Shown here: piece by piece, positions 35,150-47,280 of the stretch
How the letters are laid out: each line of letters opens with the position of its first letter
Position numbering within the stretch: the first letter of the stretch is position 1
Assembly: GCF_954871325.1 (NCBI RefSeq)
Contig: NC_088775.1
Span: 4,637,475 to 4,701,474 of the forward strand
DNA: 64,000 bases
Direction: 5' to 3'
Origin: Gordionus sp. m RMFG-2023
Taxonomy: Eukaryota > Nematomorpha > Gordioida > Chordodea > Parachordodidae
The notes under the pieces: model-generated
The model's input: the letters and a program-made list of their open reading frames with translations, nothing else
Told to the model about the DNA's origin: nothing
Database searches by the model: none
Position numbers and translations under genes: made by a program

Positions 35150-35325
35150 AATAAATCAGAAAAATTATAATTAAATTTTCATGTTTATAGTTATATTCAT
35201 TTGATTTTTAAAATAAAATAAAGAAGCGCCCTAAATAAATTAATAATTGGGAAAATCACACTCTATTAGCTATCACTACCAAAAAAGATAGCGTGCTACA
35301 GTATCGCGCTATTTTGACAACTCGG

Positions 35326-37289
35326 TATTTTACATATTTTTTGGGGAGAGGGGTGTGTAGGGAAAATTTTTATAATAGCTTTAAATGATAGCGAGAACAG
35401 GCAAATTCCCATCCCCATTGGTGAGGTGGCTGAAAAGAAGATATCCTTGTTTGTTAGAAATAATTATTTTCAACATTATTTTAATTTCTTTATTTCTACT
35501 TAAGACTATAATTAAAAAAACATATATTTGATAATATATCCATTTTATGATGGTATGAATTATAAAATTGTACTATTTAATATATAAAATTATATTTAGA
35601 TTTTTTAAAATAAATATGAGAGCCTCTAGATTTTCTGGCAATAAGCTTCTACGATATGGACTATCTATATGATTTTGCAGATAACGTATTTTGCAAAATT
35701 ATCTTTGTCTTTTGTAAAATATTTCCATATAAAACTTTGGGTGTTCCTTTCTATTTTTATAAAAAAACTTTAAAATACTATAAATCTATATTTAAAAAAA
35801 GATTGGATTACATCCGGTGCAAAATTTTTTAGAAGAAAGTGATAGTACTGTATTTGTATTTGTACTGGTAGCTATTTTATTTAATCATGTTTATTTCTAG
35901 GTTTGCTCACATTCTAATTAATGGTAAAATTAATATAGCCAATATATCCCTCCCATAATCAAATTTTTTATTTAATCGGGCATGGGCTTTTTACCTCTCT
36001 TTTTATTTTCCCATGGGCGTTTAAGTAAGGGGCTTTGCCTCTTGCGCTCACAGGTAACTGCGGCCTGCCCGAAAAACGTGGATGGTCCTATTTATTTAAT
36101 TATTTCCCATTCTTTTATCCCAGTTAGATGGGCCCTTATGAGAGAACCAAGCGTTGCTATTATATGACATTTTATGGGTAGTGCGCTTAATATCACGTAT
36201 CACGTATATTTAAAAAAAATAAATAAAATCTATGGGGTATTGTGCATTTGCATTGTTTTTAGAAAATATTATAATAATGTAAAATAAATATACATAATAT
36301 AAAATAACAAGAAAAAGAAAAAGAAAAAGAAAAGAAACCGGATCGGGTTCTTTACGAGTATCGGCCCTATCCGATATTTTCGCAAAAAGTTAAATATCGG
36401 AGCCGATTCAATCCGATATTTAATATCGGCACAGCCCTACTTATATTTTATTTCCATGATTAGGCTTTTCAAAATATTATGAAAGAATATTATTCTATTA
36501 TTAATGTAAATGTTTAAAATAATGATATATTAATTCATCTTTTTACCTATGCTTATTAAGCTTGAACTGCTGGATATTGAGGTTATTTGCGTTGGGAAAT
36601 AATTTACATTTACAAAGTGTAGACTTGGTACTATTAATTTTTTTATCTTTATTGGTTTAAAATATATCAAATTGGGGCCAAGGAGAGTTAAATCATCTTC
36701 ATCCGAAGAAATAAGTACTGTGGACATAATATTCTTAAAATAAATTATAAGAATAATAATATTATTATTAACATTTACTTTGAATTTTGATTGATTATTA
36801 ATTTCGACAGAAAATTTAACAACGAGAATTTAAAATAAAAAAGTGGTTGATATGAATTAAAACTCGGCTTAAATTATTAATATTAAAAATAAAAAAATAA
36901 ATAAAACTTAAAATATAATTTTCTTTTTGTTGATATTTTTTAAGAAAAAATATAAAGTAACGTGTAACTTTGTGCGTTACTGTTACCGTTACTCGTTACT
37001 TCAAGAAGAAGGTAACGAAGCACTAGTTAATAATAATGAAAATATCTTTATTGAATAAAAGAAATTCTTCCATTTTATATTACACCATAATTTAGTTATC
37101 ATTTAATTGTGCTAAATGGTAGGGGGATAAATATAATAAAATTTTTATTATATTGTTTCCAAAATATTATCTCTACTTACTAAAAAAAATATAATCGGTA
37201 TATATATAATTGAATAGCTACATATAGCATAAAGGCCTTCTTTCCAAAATAAAATATAAAATAAGTTTTACAAAAATAAGAATAAGAAT
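35326..37289. other. Intergenic DNA with two motif clusters
   Basis: Around 36340-36445 ATATCGG/CCGATAT repeats in both orientations, and at 36955-37035 GTTAC/GTAAC repeats (GTTACTGTTACCGTTACTCG). Both look like subterminal arrays of decayed elements. The GC-richer piece at 35975-36165 has an open frame but no recognisable protein. Confidence 0.4.
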
Positions 37290-38035
37290 TAGTGATCTAT
37301 TTAGGGGAGACTGGGGTTAGGTAAACCGTGGGGCTTGGCAAATCATTTAATATTATTTTAAAATTATAAACACTAGAAGGTTAAAATTTTATCCTAATAT
37401 AGATTTTATTAGTTTACATCTATAGACAAAAAAACTTTTGAAATGATTAATTATTAAAAATTTTATTTATTAAAAATTTTATTTAAGAAATAAAATTTTG
37501 ATGAAATTTTGTAAAGATTTTTACATGACAGAATTTTAATTTTTATTAAAATATATATTCATTTATATATAAATTAAATTTTATAGCAAAGTTTAAACAC
37601 TCTTCTATAATTTGGGAAAGTTTTATGAATATTTATTATGTCTATATAGTATTTCAATCATGATTAGTAAATTTAGAGCTAGCGGGGCTTGCTAAACCAT
37701 ACATGTCAATCCATTTCAATAATTTTTTTTAGCAATTATTACATTATTCGATATGGTGCAAAAATATAAATCCAAAAAAATTAATATATGAGAATCATTT
37801 AATATTGATAATTATTTAGAAGTATATAAAAATTTAATGAATTAATATTATAATTGTAATTAGGCTATTAGGGTATATGAAAATTGTAAATCAACAAGGA
37901 AGACTAGCCAACTTACAGGTAAATTTATCTACATTATCTGTCTTATTTTTAAGATATAATCACAATAATTTTATGTAATTTTTAAACAATATAATCAATT
38001 TTTAGCAATATTTGATAATAGAAATTATGTAAAAT

Positions 38036-38510
38036 CGAAGGCTTACCATCCCTTGCACTGCAAGTTCTCCCGTGGACGACAACCTCGTCATAAATCTATC
38101 AATAACATTTTACTAGCCGCCCTCAAAAAGTTAATATCCCATCTACCCTAACCAGTGGGTCTTTCAAACGAATACGCCATACGCCCGGATGGTATTTCTC
38201 TCATACCCTGGTCTAATGGTCTTCCACCAACATGGGATTACACTTGCTTTGATTTTGCAGCCAAGTCTAACCTCTCATTTTCTGCTATCGAAAAGGCAGA
38301 AATCCTTAAAAAAAATAAATACGCTGGCCTCGCCAACACTTTGTTCATTCCTATCGTTACCAATACCCCAGGCATGTTTGGAAACGAGGCCCTCAATTTC
38401 ATCAAAATCATAGGAAAAAAAATGAGACAGATCTCAGGGGACCCCAATGAAGGATTTTAACTTCGCCAGCAGATTTCCCTGGAAATTTGCCGGTCTAATT
38501 TTTTAAGTAT
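38036..38510 (+). mobile_element. LINE-like fragment inside the pogo element
   Basis: The plus strand reads YHPLHCKFSRGRQPRHKSIN, then after a TAA, NEYAIRPDGISLIPWSNGLP and PTWDYTCFDFAAKSN. It is the same C-terminal domain as in 26874-26095, with the RPD and WD residues intact here. The stop in frame and the absence of reverse transcriptase make it a dead fragment. Confidence 0.8.
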
Positions 38511-38659
38511 TCACTCTTCTCTTGGATGATATATACCCCCCTTTTTTTTAAATATATATATTTTTTTTATAGTCCTTTTTAATGTCTTCATAGATTATAT
38601 ATATATTATATATTTATTTTTTTTATATTTAATTATTAATATATCCATTTTAATATATA

Positions 38660-38953
38660 TTTATAAATGATCTTATATTTTAGATTGATTACAATTTAGA
38701 TGAAATATAGTATTATTGTATTAATTTTATGTAATTCTTAAACAATAACATCAATTTTTAGCAATATTTAATAATAGAAATTATGTAAATATTTTTATTA
38801 AATGTAATTTATAAATGATCTTATATTTTAGATTGATTACAATTTAGATGAAGTATAGTATTATTGTATTAAATTTATGTAATTCTTAAACATTAAAATT
38901 AAATTTTAGCAATATTTAATAATAGAGAATATGCTAATAAAATCTAAATGGTA
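38660..38953. repeat. Two ~146-bp tandem repeats in the pogo 5' region
   Basis: Each unit has ATTTATAAATGATCTTATAT, ATTGATTACAATTTAGATGA and AGCAATATTTAATAATAGA. A third partial unit (TAGCAATATTTGATAATAGA) lies at 37962-38035, immediately left of the LINE fragment. Confidence 0.8.
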
Positions 38954-39048
38954 ATGGTAAAGAGATTATCATTTTTAAATTTTATGTTCTTAAATGTTAA
39001 ACTTATAATTAAATAATTATATATTTTACTTGACATTTTTATTTTAGC

Positions 39049-39998
39049 TATTCCTAGATCAAACTTTATGAGATATTATAAGAGATATCAAGAAAGTGGC
39101 ATACTTACTAGTGTACGACGAAATAATAAAAAGAGGATATTCACAGAAGAAGAAGAGGGAGAATAACTAAATATCTGATTCAATCTAGCCAAATTTTTTA
39201 TGGCCTTTCAATTAAAAAGGTATAGTTTATTCTTCATTATTTTATATTGTTTTTTAGATAAAAATATTAGCCTACCAAATGGCAGTAAATATGAAGAAAA
39301 AATTTCCTAAATCTTGGAAGGACAATTCAATGGCTGGCCATGACTGGTATTTAGGATTTATGTCAATAAATCTTTATGATATTCCATCAGTTATTAAGGA
39401 TGTCTTGCCTTTAGCAGCATCACCTCTCAATATATCAAATGGTTTTAAAGCATGTGGAATATATCCACTGAATACAGATATATTCAATAAAGAAGATTAT
39501 GTGGCCTCAGTTTATGGAGATTCTATATGTGAACTTCCAAAAAGCCCATTATTAGAATCAAGCTCAGTATCTTTGGTATTAAAAGATATTTTAAATACTA
39601 ATAGAAACTTAGATATATGTAATGATACTCCATCTACGTCTTATGTTCATTTAGATAATATTCTTGGACCATCGTGCAATTTATCAATATCCTTGCCTCA
39701 TCCCAAAAAGGAAAGAGTCAAGAGAGTTAAAAGGAGAGCAGAGATATTTACATCATCTCCTTATAAAAAGAAATTAATTGAGAAAGAAAAGAAAATAATG
39801 GAAAAAGAAAATATTAACAAGAGAAAAATAGTGAAAAAAATTATTCACAAAGATATTTGTGTTTGTTGTAAGCTGGAATATATCAAACATCATAATGGTG
39901 AAGAGTGGTACCAGTGCAGAATGTGCCACGTATGGGCACATGGTACATGTGCTAATTTTGATAAATTTTTTATATGTCCAAAATGTGTATTAAATTAA
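39049..39998 (+). CDS. pogo-type transposase derivative, HTH plus PHD-like finger, DDE core lost
   Basis: Exon 39049-39219 (after TTTTAG) encodes IPRSNFMRYYKRYQESGILT and RIFTEEEEGE; a one-base frame change near 39166 moves on to ITKYLIQSSQIFYGLSIKK. After an intron the exon from 39258 gives IKILAYQMAVNMKKKFPKSW and AGHDWYLGFM, the CENP-B/pogo-type HTH that binds transposon ends. The 239-codon open frame (39279-39998) then jumps to SPLNISNGFKACGIYPLNTD, the segment that normally follows the DDE domain, so the roughly 200-residue catalytic core is missing. A Lys/Glu-rich basic stretch follows, then a C4HC3-like finger (CVCC, CRMC, HGTC, CPKC). The product could bind DNA but not transpose. Whether it is expressed is unknown. 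Confidence 0.8.
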
Positions 39999-40606
39999 CC
40001 AAAATTAAGTTTCAATTTTTATATATAATTAGCTTCAATTTATATGTATTATGATATTTTTAACAATAAAAGAATAAAATTATAGTATATGTATCATTAT
40101 TAATAAAAATACATTTCAATTTATTATAGCCTAAAAAACCATTGGTTTAGGAAGCCCCTTGAAGTGGTTTGCCTCACCCCGCTATTGGGGCTTGTTGGGC
40201 AAATTTACGACTTTTACAAAAAATAAAATTTAAAAAAAATGATTATCTTCTAGAATTTTTTTATAAGGCACCTTTATAGAGTATAGTTTTAGGTATCCAA
40301 TCATATATTGTTTTTTATATTATCTAAAAAAAACCAGGAGCTATAAACAATTTTGTAAAAATCGGTTCACCTAACCCCAGTCTCCCCTACTCAAAATAAA
40401 CGATATATGTTATACGGCGTCTAGTTTCTATAAATAAATCAAATATTTTTATTTTACATTTAAAAATTTAACATAAAATTGATAAATTTAGATGTATTTA
40501 AAAAATATTATAAGGCTCGACCCGACCCCGCCCGAATTTTCTTAAAAAATATATATGCCCGAATCAGGATCGGCTTGCGTGCCTGACTTACTTTTGCAGA
40601 TCTTTA

Positions 40607-41457
40607 CTGAGAATATAGAAATAATAAAAATAAAGGTAAAGTTAAAGCTCATTTATTCAAATACACAAAATACTAAAAGGTTAATACAATTAATAGTTTA
40701 ATTTACATTATTCAACAGATTAGTTCAAGGTTTTGTCAAATAAAATTAGATTTTTTCCACCCAACTCCTTTCACATGGAAAATCCAATTTTGTAAAAATG
40801 ATTATTTGCAATATTAATCATTAGTACTTATTTTTAACCTTGCATTCAAAAAATAATTTATTTAAAAAAAAACTTTTATAACTTTATCCAATTATACGTG
40901 ATAATACAAGCCTTTTGAATTTTATAAAAATGTAAAATAAATATAATGGCCCAACCAAATATATTTTTAAACTTTTGAATGTTTTAAAAATTTTGGAAAT
41001 AAGTTTTGGACACCACCTAAATTATAATTATGTTAAAAAAACATATCCAATTATTAAGCGCCACCTTACTGATTAATATTTATAAAATTATGTTTTTTTA
41101 ATATAATTTATTTTTTATACATTTTAACACCAAAGTTTTTTATAAGAACAAATTTATTTAAAGTATTTTTTATTTATAAAAATTTATCAATAATAAATGA
41201 AAATCTCTTATTAAGTGAAAAAGAAATTTTCTACTTGTAATACACCATAATTACGATATCCATTTAATTTCTATAATAAAATACGAATAACTAGATAAGT
41301 TTTATAAGTCGAATAAAAAAAAATATGTTCCAATGTAATATGGATTCTTCAGATATAATTATTGTAAAATTTTACTTAATTTTTTTTCCCTAATTTTTAT
41401 TCTCCTAACATTAAATTAGACATTTGCCATAATCAAATGAAGGATTTTGTTTTTCAA
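40607..41457. other. A+T-rich intergenic DNA
   Basis: No gene seen. A piece near 40960-41010 (TTTTGGACACCACCTAAATT) belongs to the dispersed GTGTCCAAAAC repeat also present at about 7100 and 28470. Confidence 0.4.
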
Positions 41458-41578
<121 letters not shown>

Positions 41579-42046
41579 CGAAGTTAATACATCTGTTTAA
41601 GAGGAATTATTTACATTATGAGAATTATAACAATAAGAACGTCTAAATTATTTATTAAAATTTTTAAACTTAATTCTTTAAATAGATGCTTCCCCCAACT
41701 AATTCAGTCATTTTAGTATTTATTTAAAATAATGTCAAAAATAGTAATCATATTTATTTGAATAAAATTTGAAGCTTTCACTAAAATGTTAAAGCAAAAC
41801 TCACCCAAATTTTAGAATATTTTAATCAAGGTCTTAATCAAAAATGACTGTAGAAGATTAACATAAGTATCTGGAAATCAATAGAAATTTAGCAATAATA
41901 ATAATAATATGTTTTCTAGTCTTAAACTTTCATCAAAATGATAAAACCCAAAAGTAAAGTTTTAAGATTGAAAATAGGCCCTGGTAAATTAACAACAATA
42001 TCTGGAAATACTTGATTTTTAAAGCAAAAAATGGTATAGTGAAAAT

Positions 42047-42413
42047 TAGAGATCTGTTAAAGTAGGCCGGCCCGGCTCGAACCCCGCCTGGCCCCAAAGG
42101 GCTGGGTTGACTGGAGCTGGTCTAACATTTTTTAAAATCCGGGCTTGGAAATTTTTTTAAATATATCTAAATTTATCAATTATATATTGAATTTTTTGTG
42201 TAAAATAAAAAATATTTGATTTCGTTTATAGAATAGACGCCACATAACATATATCTTTTATTTTGAGTTATAAAAATGAATTTCTATATTTATATATTCA
42301 GGCCGGTAAATATTTTAAAAAAATTTCGGGTTCGGGCCGGAGTCGGCTAAAACATTTTTAAAAAAATTTGGGCCGGGCCGGGCTTGAAAAATTAAGCCCG
42401 ATGCAGATCATTA
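42047..42413. mobile_element. hAT-C element (367 bp)
   Basis: Ends TAGAGATCTGTTAAAGTAGG and AAGCCCGATGCAGATCATTA, with flanking 8-mers GTGAAAAT and GTGTAAAT (7 of 8). Subterminal CCGGCCCGG and GGCCGGGCCGGG blocks; the centre matches 27660-27810. Non-coding. Confidence 0.9.
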
Positions 42414-45400
42414 GTGTAAATATTAATATTTGGTGATTCAAATGTATAAAATATCTTTCCTATGCAATAAATTTATAAATATAATCAAAGTAAGGAAATC
42501 CAGGATCAGGGCTATCAAGCATAACTAACACCGACCTTTCTTATTACTGAGTTAAATAATAATTTTACTTGCTTAACTATTCTATTGTGTAAACTTTTGA
42601 TTATATAATATGCCAAATTTCATCAAATTTTTTTGGAACCAAATAAAATTTAATTCAAAATTATTAAATAAATCAAATTTATATAATTTTTATTCACAAT
42701 AAATATATATAAACATTGAATATAATATAAGAATGTTAATATAATATAAATTTTTTAAATTAATATTTTGAGATTTGGCCTTTAGCTAATCTAACATAGG
42801 CCATAATACTAATCTTCAACAATGCACTCTTTGGGCTAGCTGACAATAGTCCCAAAGAATATTGCTCCAATTTATATCAATTAAGACTATCTTCATCTTT
42901 GCGAGCTAAAAATTAAATAATGTTTTTTTAAAACAATATATTTCATGCTCTTGATAGATTTCCAAATAGTTGCATGATCTAAACTTGAGAAGAAAAACTC
43001 TTGTGTCAACCTTCTACGGCATATTTAGTATTCGAAGCTTGCATAGTGGAATCGTAGCAAATAAGGAAATGGGAACAAATACGATATTGACAAGCCAAAT
43101 ATGAGTTATGTGACAACAAGAATATCAAAAACTTAAACAGGACAATATTCTCTCAACGATAGCTTACATTCAATTATAGAGAAAGTTTTCTTAGAAGAGG
43201 TAGAATGTTGTATAGAAGACTATTATGAGATCTTCGAGGCATTCACTAACTATAAATATTTCCTCTATCCTCCTCTCAATGTCTTGTCTTGTTAAAGAAA
43301 TGGTGTGTCCGGCAGGGCTCTGACTCCAAGCCCAAATAGAGACGGCATTGATATTATATGTCAAATCTGGATGATCCCTTCACTAGATATAGACACCATC
43401 GAGTTAAAATAATACACGATCTCTCTAATCCACGTATAGAAAGACAGTTGCAAGTACCCGCAGTCAAGATATGACTGACAAACAAATTAGTCAATCACAT
43501 CTGTTACAAGCCAACGTCATCGAGCAAGCCTAGCTAGGTCAAATCTCCTCCGCTACACATCTTTCCCAAAGCAGATTGATCTACCAGCGTCATTAATGAA
43601 TTTTCACAAGCTTCCAACAATTCGCTTAAATATTAATTGCGGCTAACATCAATGCCTCTGATGTCCGCAAATCTGTAATGGGTTGAGATCGCCTGTAAAA
43701 TTAACATTATATCAGTCTTCTTAGCCACTCCTTTATCCGACAGGGTGACAAAATTAATCGAGTTTTTCGCAAGCATATTTATTATAGATATACCGTCATC
43801 CTACCATTAGGAACATCCTCCAGGCTTTACTTCCTAGCATTCAGCTATATTTTACAATTTATCAAATGTTTTTTAAGATTTTATATATTGTTTTTAACAT
43901 TTAATGTATTTTTTTAATATTTAATGTAATGTTTTTATGGGTTCTAATATTTAATGTATATTAAATGTATGGTTTCTATTATTTAATAATATTTTTTAAT
44001 ATTTAATTTATGATTTTAAATATTTAATGTGTGATTTATAATTTTTAATGTGCATTGTGCATAGATTGAACCTAAATAAAATATTCTATTATTCATCTAA
44101 TATTGTTAATAAATACTAAGCCAGTATGGAATCAAGATTAAATATAAGATAAAACATTATATGATAATTTAAGTTAATTAAAATATTTATTTTAAATATT
44201 ATTTAATGATTAACTCAGCATTGGGGAATAAATTTAAATGTAAGCTAATTAGATATAATGGAATAATTTTCTGACGTTCCACTTCTGAGATAGGGTATTC
44301 GAAAGGAAGAAAAGGCCTTCTCATTTGTGCGTTGTTGCAAAAATATACAATAATTCTAATATACTTGGAAGAAACTGAAAAATATATTAAAGTATCCAAT
44401 GCTATCATTGGGATTCTTAAGGATTTTATATGAAAATCATACTTAGATTTAATATTTTAAATTGATTATTAATAAAATTGAGCTAAGCAGTTATCTTTTT
44501 AAAATCAGGATTTAACATCCACAATGGGACTTCCTGAAAATGGTATATGTAAAATTAAATAGAGCTATTTTAAAAATCATAAATGGTTCGTTAATTTGAG
44601 TCAAAAATATATCCAAAAATTGAAAAACCGGTAAAATTTCAAGTAATTCTCTATTAAGTCCACGTTAGTAGTTGAATGATTTGTTTGTCTAGATGAATGA
44701 GCTTATGAATTTCGATCATAAACAATCACACAAATCTTGTAAAATTCTTGTTGAGTAATAAAAAATTTATTAATTCATTCCAAAGCAAAAAAAAATTATC
44801 TGTCATTTTAAATCTAATATTGTATAATCTTCAGATAAAATATCGCAGGCTATTAGTCCTCTTCTTTTTAAGTAATTTTTAAATATATCACTTGATATTC
44901 ACTAGATCTTGCATTTCCATTGTTATTTACAGTTTAATTTGGTGGAGTAAATGTTTATATGGAGAAGTAATTTACTTAGAATATCTTATTAATATTTTTT
45001 GAATAGGTATTCAGGTTAATGGTTCATTTAGTTAGAATTCATTTTAATTTTCATCGTTAATGAATAAAACTAAATAATAATTTAAATCAACATTTTAATA
45101 AAGACTTACATGGTTTACATTTCTAACCAATTTATCTAAGCTTCCACTTTCAAGAGTAATAAGATAGCTGACAGATGCTTTCTTGAATAAAATATTTTTT
45201 TGCATAAAAAAAAATAAATATTTATACTTAGAGCCTATTTCACTGGGGTATTTTAAAAAATAACTAATAAATAAGGCTCACAGGGCTAATTTTTAGCCTT
45301 CAAAGACTTCAGCCTCTAGAGTATTAATAGGGATTTCTAATTTTTTTCTTAAATATTAAAAATAAAATTTTTATTGATCTTTAATAAAGTAATAATATTT

Positions 45401-45554
45401 TACCTTTTCATTTAAGGAGTAAATAATAGAATTATGACATTTTTTTTTATAGGTTAATACTTATAAAAGTATTATTTCTATTCATTTTGGAATATGCGTT
45501 ATCCTAAAAAATATACGAACTGACGCCACTTTGAAAAAATTATTCATAGCATAT
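42414..45554. other. Intergenic DNA with a GC-richer, frame-less block
   Basis: The block 42960-43850 has clearly more G+C than its flanks and many short frames interrupted by stops on both strands. It looks like a decayed coding region, but I could not match any protein motif. Confidence 0.35.
43870..44060. repeat. Degenerate TTTAATGT tandem array
   Basis: AATATTTAATGTA and variants recur about ten times with spacing of roughly 15-30 bases. Confidence 0.6.
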
Positions 45555-46620
45555 GGAGGAATAAATATAATAACGATATAAAAAAATTTAGTATTTCCCA
45601 AAAAAATTAATGATGTGGTATGGGCAGATCTATACAAAATTGCAAAACAACTTTATAAAGATGAAGGACCTGTTTTGGCATCGAGAATTGATTTCATTAG
45701 ATTAAGTCGCGCGACAACAGAATCCGTATTGAGTTATTTAAAAAGTATAAAGGAACCAGCCCTAAGATGCGAATTCGAAGATAGTATAGAAAAAAGAATT
45801 CGCAATCAATAGCTGGACTAAAGATGTCATCTAGATAAAAAACTACGTTTAAGATACCCAGATACTAGAGATGAAGACCAACCGTTAAGCTTAAGCAGGT
45901 TATAGAATTGGCTTTAGCAATGGAACAGAAATAAACAATACTACTAAAATGGTTTAATGATAATAATAAACGATTAAACCAAATAATGATAATAGGCAAT
46001 ATCTAAATGACAATAAAACATACGTAAAAAGAGAACCAGTGCAAGGTTAAAATAACTAATTGTCCAGCATACGGAAAAACTTGCAACAAATGTAGGAAAT
46101 TAATATCCCTTAAAGACTAAGGAAAGTGGAGTTGGTATCAGATAATGGACCAGCTTTTAGATCTTATGTTTTTAAAAAAAATCTTTAAAAAAAGGGTATT
46201 ACATATATTTACACCTGCATACTACCCATCTTCTAATGGGATGGCTGAAAGAGTTGTACTCAGAGTAAATAATGTGATTTATAAATTAGGGAGTTGGGAT
46301 TAGGTTATGTTATGAGATGTGTTATTAAATTATCAAAATACGACACATTCGGTAACAAAAATGTCACCTGCAGCTAGATTATTCGGTAGGGAATTGAGAT
46401 GGAAATGGAGTTTATTAGAGAACAATGACTGTGATGTTAGGCCTGATTTTAAAAGAATTATTCGTAGAGAATTAATTATAGGTAACTCTGTGTTTGTGAA
46501 AGTGGGCACAAACCAAGATTGGCATGTGGGGACTGTCATTTGAAGGATCAGTAATGTCATGTGGGAGATCAATATAGACTATAAGGATTGATGACATAAA
46601 TCAAATTAGAGATATTTGAT
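45555..46620 (+). mobile_element. Ty3/gypsy-like LTR retrotransposon fossil
   Basis: Two parts are recognisable: a gag-like part at about 45600-45830 and the later part of an integrase with its C-terminal flank at about 46110-46560. Protease and reverse transcriptase were not seen, and no long terminal repeats were identified. The copy is thoroughly broken, probably with more than five breaks, and looks old. Family assignment rests on the integrase part. Confidence 0.75.
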
Positions 46621-47280
46621 AAAGTTGCTCATTATATGCTAAATTACTAACAAATAAATTGTCGGTGTTACCGTTTTTAAAAAAAAGAAAAAAGTATTAA
46701 CCAAGATTTTATAATTCATTCGTACCTGTTAATGTTACTATTATATATAATTTCATTTACCAATATATATAATCCCTACACCTTTATAATGTATTTATCT
46801 GATTGTATTCCAAAAATAAGAAAACAACAACATTGTAATCATGCATTTATTCCCTTTCCCAATATATCTCCCTACACCTCTATAATCTACTCCCATATCC
46901 ACTATATTGATTTACTTCCCTAATTCCTATTATATTGTATTCAAAATAGTGTTATATTTTAACTTTTTTTAAAAAAAAAAATTTTTTTTTTTTAGAATTG
47001 ATGCATGTTACATGCTAAGTTATGAGGCGTCAATTTAACATATTAGATTATGTTCAATTTATTTTATATATATTTGACTCTACATGACTTAAATGTTGTT
47101 TTGTGCAGAGGCTTCAATTTAATAATATATAATATATTCAATTTAATTTATCAATGATATATTTGACTGTAAAATAATATTCAATCATATAAAAAAAATC
47201 TTTTTCCATAAAACATTTAACCTTTTTTTATATATATAAAATAGTTCAATAATAAAAATTCAACCATCATAATAAAATAT
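46621..47280. other. A+T-rich intergenic DNA
   Basis: Contains an imperfect tandem pair at 47025-47165 (GAGGCGTCAATTTAA and GAGGCTTCAATTTAA, each followed by a TTCAATTTA/ATATATTTGACT stretch). Otherwise nothing is recognised. Confidence 0.4.

Larger units (their letters stand above)
33170..35325. mobile_element. hAT-D element (about 2.15 kb), decayed
   Basis: The right end reads, on the minus strand, GAGTTGTCAAAATAGCGCG, like the CAGNGTTGTCAAA ends of many hAT elements. The left end has GTTAGCGCGCTACCGCTATC. AGCGCGCTA/TAGCT motifs recur at both sides (33178-33235 and 35265-35320). Between them lie a decayed transposase on the minus strand and a younger MITE-A insertion at 34820-35149. The exact left edge and target duplication are unclear. 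Confidence 0.7.
37304..40387 (+). mobile_element. pogo/Tigger-type DNA transposon (3.08 kb)
   Basis: Terminal inverted repeats GGGGAGACTGGGGTTAGGT (left) and its complement at 40369-40387 agree over at least 19 bases and extend to about 25 with one mismatch. The element is bordered by TA on both sides (37302-37303 and 40388-40389), the standard target of this superfamily. GGGGCTTG motifs repeat inside both ends. The plus strand carries a transposase with the HTH part and a C-terminal zinc domain but no DDE core. A LINE fragment lies in its 5' half. Confidence 0.92.
37290..40606. mobile_element. hAT-C element split by a pogo insertion
   Basis: The left remnant TAGTGATCT (37290) and the right end TGCAGATCTTTA (to 40606) are the two hAT-C ends in reverse orientation. 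After the pogo element the sequence resumes with ACTCAAAATAAACGATATAT, matching the complement of 27720-27785. Flanking 8-mers ATAAGAAT and CTGAGAAT match at 6 of 8. The part next to the left end is missing. Confidence 0.75.

Noticed and set aside
35975-36167. 61-codon frame in a GC-richer patch
   Set aside because: No splice context, no motif, and the composition fits a decayed repeat as well as an exon.
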